Shown piece by piece: positions 61,614 to 64,000 of a stretch of 64,000 nucleotides of DNA. Position numbers and translations under genes: made by a program. The notes below the pieces were generated by a model, which was not told the origin of the DNA, made no database searches, and was given only the letters and a program-made list of their open reading frames with translations. How positions within the stretch are numbered: the stretch's first letter is position 1; every line of letters begins with the position of its first letter. Origin of the DNA: Paenibacillus sp. E222 (GTDB taxonomy: Bacteria > Bacillota > Bacilli > Paenibacillales > Paenibacillaceae). The stretch is from positions 2,728,001 to 2,792,000 of the forward strand of contig NZ_CP058552.1 of the NCBI RefSeq assembly GCF_013401555.1. The letters run 5' to 3'.

Positions 61614-62912
61614 ATGAAACAAGGATGGATGACCAGACGTCTTGGCCTGGAGCCGGGGGACCAGTGGAAGAAAGAAATTGTGGCGGGGGCCATTTCTTAT
61701 TTTGCCGTGGTCTATATCATAATGGTCAATGCAACAATTCTGGCCGATGCCGGAATGCCGCTGCAGGCGGCTATGGTGGGTACACTGCTGACGTCCATTG
61801 CAGGGTGTTTGCTGATGGCATTTGGCGGTAAGTCGCCGATTATCGTTGTACCTGGCATGGGCATCAATGCATTTTTCACGTATACACTCGTACATTCGAT
61901 GAAATTGAGCTGGCAGGAAGCCTTGGCGGTTGTATCCGTCACCGGTGTGCTGTTTGCGGTCGTAGCCTTTACATCGTTATATAAAATAATTAGTGAGGCC
62001 ATTCCGAAAAACCTGCAGCATGGCATTACGGTGGGGATTGGTTTGTTTCTGACGTTTATCGGTTTGCAAAAAAGCGGAATCGTCATCGCACACCAGACCA
62101 CGTTTGTAGCGATCGGACATTTTAATGATCCTGGAGTGATCACTGCCTGTGTTACTCTTGTGATCGCCTTGATTTTATTTATACGCAATGTACAAGGCGG
62201 GCTCCTGATTAGTATTCTGGCGGGAACAGGACTAGCTTATGTGCTTGGTGCGGTAAAACCGGGTGATCCGGTGTCTGCCACAGCAGCATTGCATCAATAC
62301 GGCGGTTTGTTTGCCCAGCTGTCCTTCGCAAATCTGGTGGATCTATCGTTCTGGATTGCTGTATTTTTGTTGTTGCTGATCGTTGTATTTGAAAACATCG
62401 GCCTGATCACAGCCCAAACCCATCTGATTGGTCGCCCCCAAAGATTTAAGGGCAGTTTGCGGGCGCTGTCGATCTCGAATATTTTTGCCGGAATTTTTGG
62501 CAGCAGTCCTACTGTAGCTGCGGCCGAGACAACAGCGGGCATAGCAGCAGGTGGACGTACAGGCTTGACTCCACTAGTTACCGCAGTGCTGTTTGGTGCA
62601 ACGTTCTTCTTTATTCCACTATTGGGTTATATTCCGGACAGTGCTATTGCACCGATTTTGATCATTATTGGCGGCTTGATGGTACAAAGTGTGAAGGACA
62701 TGGATTTCAGTGATTTCACGGAAGCTTTTCCGGCTTTTCTGATCATGGTCATGATTCCATTTACGTACAGCATCGTGGACGGGATGGCATTTGGATTCAT
62801 TGCGTATCCGGTGGCGAAGCTGGCGGCGGGCCAGGGCAAACAGGTGCCTAAAGTCATGTATGGCATTGCCATCCTGTTTTTGGCCAATTTTGTGCTGCAT
62901 GGGATATTGTAA
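61614..62912 (+). CDS. AzgA/PbuG-type purine (guanine/hypoxanthine) permease
   Basis: The 432-residue NCS2-type permease of the AzgA group has about 12-14 helices. GAISYFAVVYIIMVNATILADAGM, GMGINAFFTYTLVHSM and GSSPTVAAAETTAGIAAGGRTGLTPL are the group signatures. It imports purine bases for salvage, which fits apt elsewhere in the window. ATG at 61614 follows GAGAGGGGAACGGAACGA. The precise substrate is not settled by sequence. Confidence 0.9.
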   Translation: MKQGWMTRRLGLEPGDQWKKEIVAGAISYFAVVYIIMVNATILADAGMPLQAAMVGTLLTSIAGCLLMAFGGKSPIIVVPGMGINAFFTYTLVHSMKLSWQEALAVVSVTGVLFAVVAFTSLYKIISEAIPKNLQHGITVGIGLFLTFIGLQKSGIVIAHQTTFVAIGHFNDPGVITACVTLVIALILFIRNVQGGLLISILAGTGLAYVLGAVKPGDPVSATAALHQYGGLFAQLSFANLVDLSFWIAVFLLLLIVVFENIGLITAQTHLIGRPQRFKGSLRALSISNIFAGIFGSSPTVAAAETTAGIAAGGRTGLTPLVTAVLFGATFFFIPLLGYIPDSAIAPILIIIGGLMVQSVKDMDFSDFTEAFPAFLIMVMIPFTYSIVDGMAFGFIAYPVAKLAAGQGKQVPKVMYGIAILFLANFVLHGIL

Positions 62913-62982
62913 AAGACAGGAAACGTAGTGTAAGTTCATACGTATGATCTCTGGTGAACAAGGGGAGAACGGGGGAACGGTA

Positions 62983-64000
62983 ATGGAAGAGCAACAACAG
63001 GCAGGTCAAGCTGAATCGAAAATAGGAAAAAAAGGATTCAAGGATTTTGTGAAGCTGATTGCTGCGACAAATCCACCAAAGCTAATTCTGATCATTGCGT
63101 TGATCCTGACACTTATTCAGACGACAGCCGGACTGATTGTGCCATTGATGACCAAAGGCCTGATTGATGGGCTTACAATGTCTGCGCTGAACAAGTCCGT
63201 TATTTTCCTGCTGCTGGGGGCATTTGTTATTCAGGCCATCGCTTCAGGCATCAGCATCTATATGTTGAACTATGCAGGTCAACGGGTGGTTGCGACATTG
63301 CGAACGAAGCTGTGGAACAAGGTATTATCCCTACCGATGCCATATTTCGACCGGAATCGTACAGGGGATACGATGAGTCGAATTACGAATGATACAAGTC
63401 AGATTATGACGCTAATTGCGGATTATCTCGTCTCTTTTGTGTCCAATATCGTTGCGGTTGTGGGCGGGGTAGCGTTGCTTTTCTATCTGGATTGGGTTAT
63501 GTCACTCATCATTTTGAGCCTAGTGCCGCTAACGCTGCTGATCCTGCTGCCTGTTGGTCGTAAAATGTACAAAATCTCCAAAAAGCAGCAGGACGAAATG
63601 GCAGGTCTTACTTCGGTGCTCAGCCAAGTCATTGGCGAGATTCGTTTGGTGAAAGCTTATGGAACGGAGAAACAGGAGGCGGAAGCAGGCGATTCCCGTA
63701 TTGGGAAGATGTTTGCTTTTGGATTACAGGAAGCTCGGATTTTGGCGTTGATCGGTCCACTCTTTACGTTTGTCATGACGGCTGTGCTGGTTGTTATACT
63801 GGGTGTTGGCGGCATGCGGGTAGCTTCTGGATTGCTGTCTCCGGGTGAACTGGTTGCCTTCATTCTGTTGTTGTTCCAGGTGATTATGCCGATGGGACAA
63901 TTTACGACACTGTATTCACGTCTGCAAAAGGTTGTCGGTGCGACAGAACGCATTCAGGCTATTCTGGCACATGAAGAAGAACCGCGCCATAGCACAGCAA
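62983..64000 (+). CDS. ABC exporter, membrane domain (3' truncated by window edge)
   Basis: An open frame from ATG 62983 to the end gives at least 339 residues without stop. A basic N-terminus precedes a six-helix exporter fold: LILIIALILTLIQTTAGLIVPLMTKGLIDG, SIYMLNYAGQRVVATLRTKLW (coupling helix), ITNDTSQIMTL, IGEIRLVKAYGTEKQEAEAG and VVGATERIQAIL, the usual linker to an ATPase domain. The nucleotide-binding domain must lie beyond the window. It resembles BmrA/MsbA-type multidrug exporters. ACGGGGGAACGGTA precedes the ATG. Confidence 0.92.
   Translation, partial: MEEQQQAGQAESKIGKKGFKDFVKLIAATNPPKLILIIALILTLIQTTAGLIVPLMTKGLIDGLTMSALNKSVIFLLLGAFVIQAIASGISIYMLNYAGQRVVATLRTKLWNKVLSLPMPYFDRNRTGDTMSRITNDTSQIMTLIADYLVSFVSNIVAVVGGVALLFYLDWVMSLIILSLVPLTLLILLPVGRKMYKISKKQQDEMAGLTSVLSQVIGEIRLVKAYGTEKQEAEAGDSRIGKMFAFGLQEARILALIGPLFTFVMTAVLVVILGVGGMRVASGLLSPGELVAFILLLFQVIMPMGQFTTLYSRLQKVVGATERIQAILAHEEEPRHSTA

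Overview
The window looks like chromosome of an endospore-forming Bacillota, most likely Paenibacillus. It carries a dense set of sporulation genes (spoIIB-like, spoIVFA, spoIVFB, spo0B, safA, bofC, spoIID-like, spoVB) and a 16S rRNA gene of Paenibacillus type. Its gene order follows the Bacillus subtilis folC-to-aspS block (maf-radC-mreBCD-minCD-spoIVFAB-rplU-prp-rpmA-spo0B-obg-pheB ... bofC-ruv-queA-tgt-yajC-yrzE-yrbG-spoVB-comN-secDF-recJ-apt-relA-dtd ... hisS-aspS-tcdA). Almost all of it is conserved core chromosome. I see no phage, insertion sequence, plasmid or CRISPR signal.

Layout. Positions 1-8200 hold the end of folC, murC, a SpoIIB-like SPOR protein, a DUF4321 protein, maf, radC and mreBCD (envelope and division). 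Positions 8267-9727 are minCD. Positions 9955-11692 are spoIVFA-spoIVFB (pro-sigma-K activation), followed by an RNase E/G gene. Positions 13204-16410 are rplU, prp, rpmA, spo0B and obg, which link ribosome assembly to the sporulation phosphorelay. Positions 16639-22504 are an amino-acid block (pheB, hom, thrC, thrB, pheA, ilvE). A safA-like spore-coat gene ends this half. Positions 24560-30714 are a complete rRNA operon (16S, 23S, 5S) with nine tRNA genes (Asn, Glu, Val, fMet, Asp, Gly, Arg, Leu, Pro) and a terminator. Positions 30909-38827 are bofC, ruvCAB, a SpoIID-like gene, queA, tgt and yajC. Then come yrzE, yrbG, spoVB, comN, secD, secF, a cation diffusion facilitator, recJ, apt, a uracil permease on the minus strand, relA, dtd, a 55-codon ORF, a PfpI-family gene, a stress-type gene and a SEC-C/TPR gene. 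The window closes with a T-box-controlled hisS-aspS unit, tcdA, a purine permease and the start of an ABC exporter.

The least expected signals are non-coding. (i) The ribosome-binding site of spoIVFA lies in the 3' arm of a 17-bp inverted repeat whose loop holds a sigma-E-type promoter, so read-through RNA should be untranslatable while the sporulation transcript is free. (ii) A 15-base string covering the sigma-E-type -10 box is identical upstream of spoIVFA and safA, and its core recurs upstream of spoVB. (iii) The mreB-mreC spacer can form two mutually exclusive GC-rich helices, like a riboswitch or attenuator. (iv) The spacer at 54843-55003 has tandem AT palindromes, a perfect TATAAT and a strong terminator but no gene, a possible small-RNA locus. 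(v) An elaborate inverted-repeat element precedes the purine permease. None is proven here. Each rests on reading base pairing and motifs by eye.
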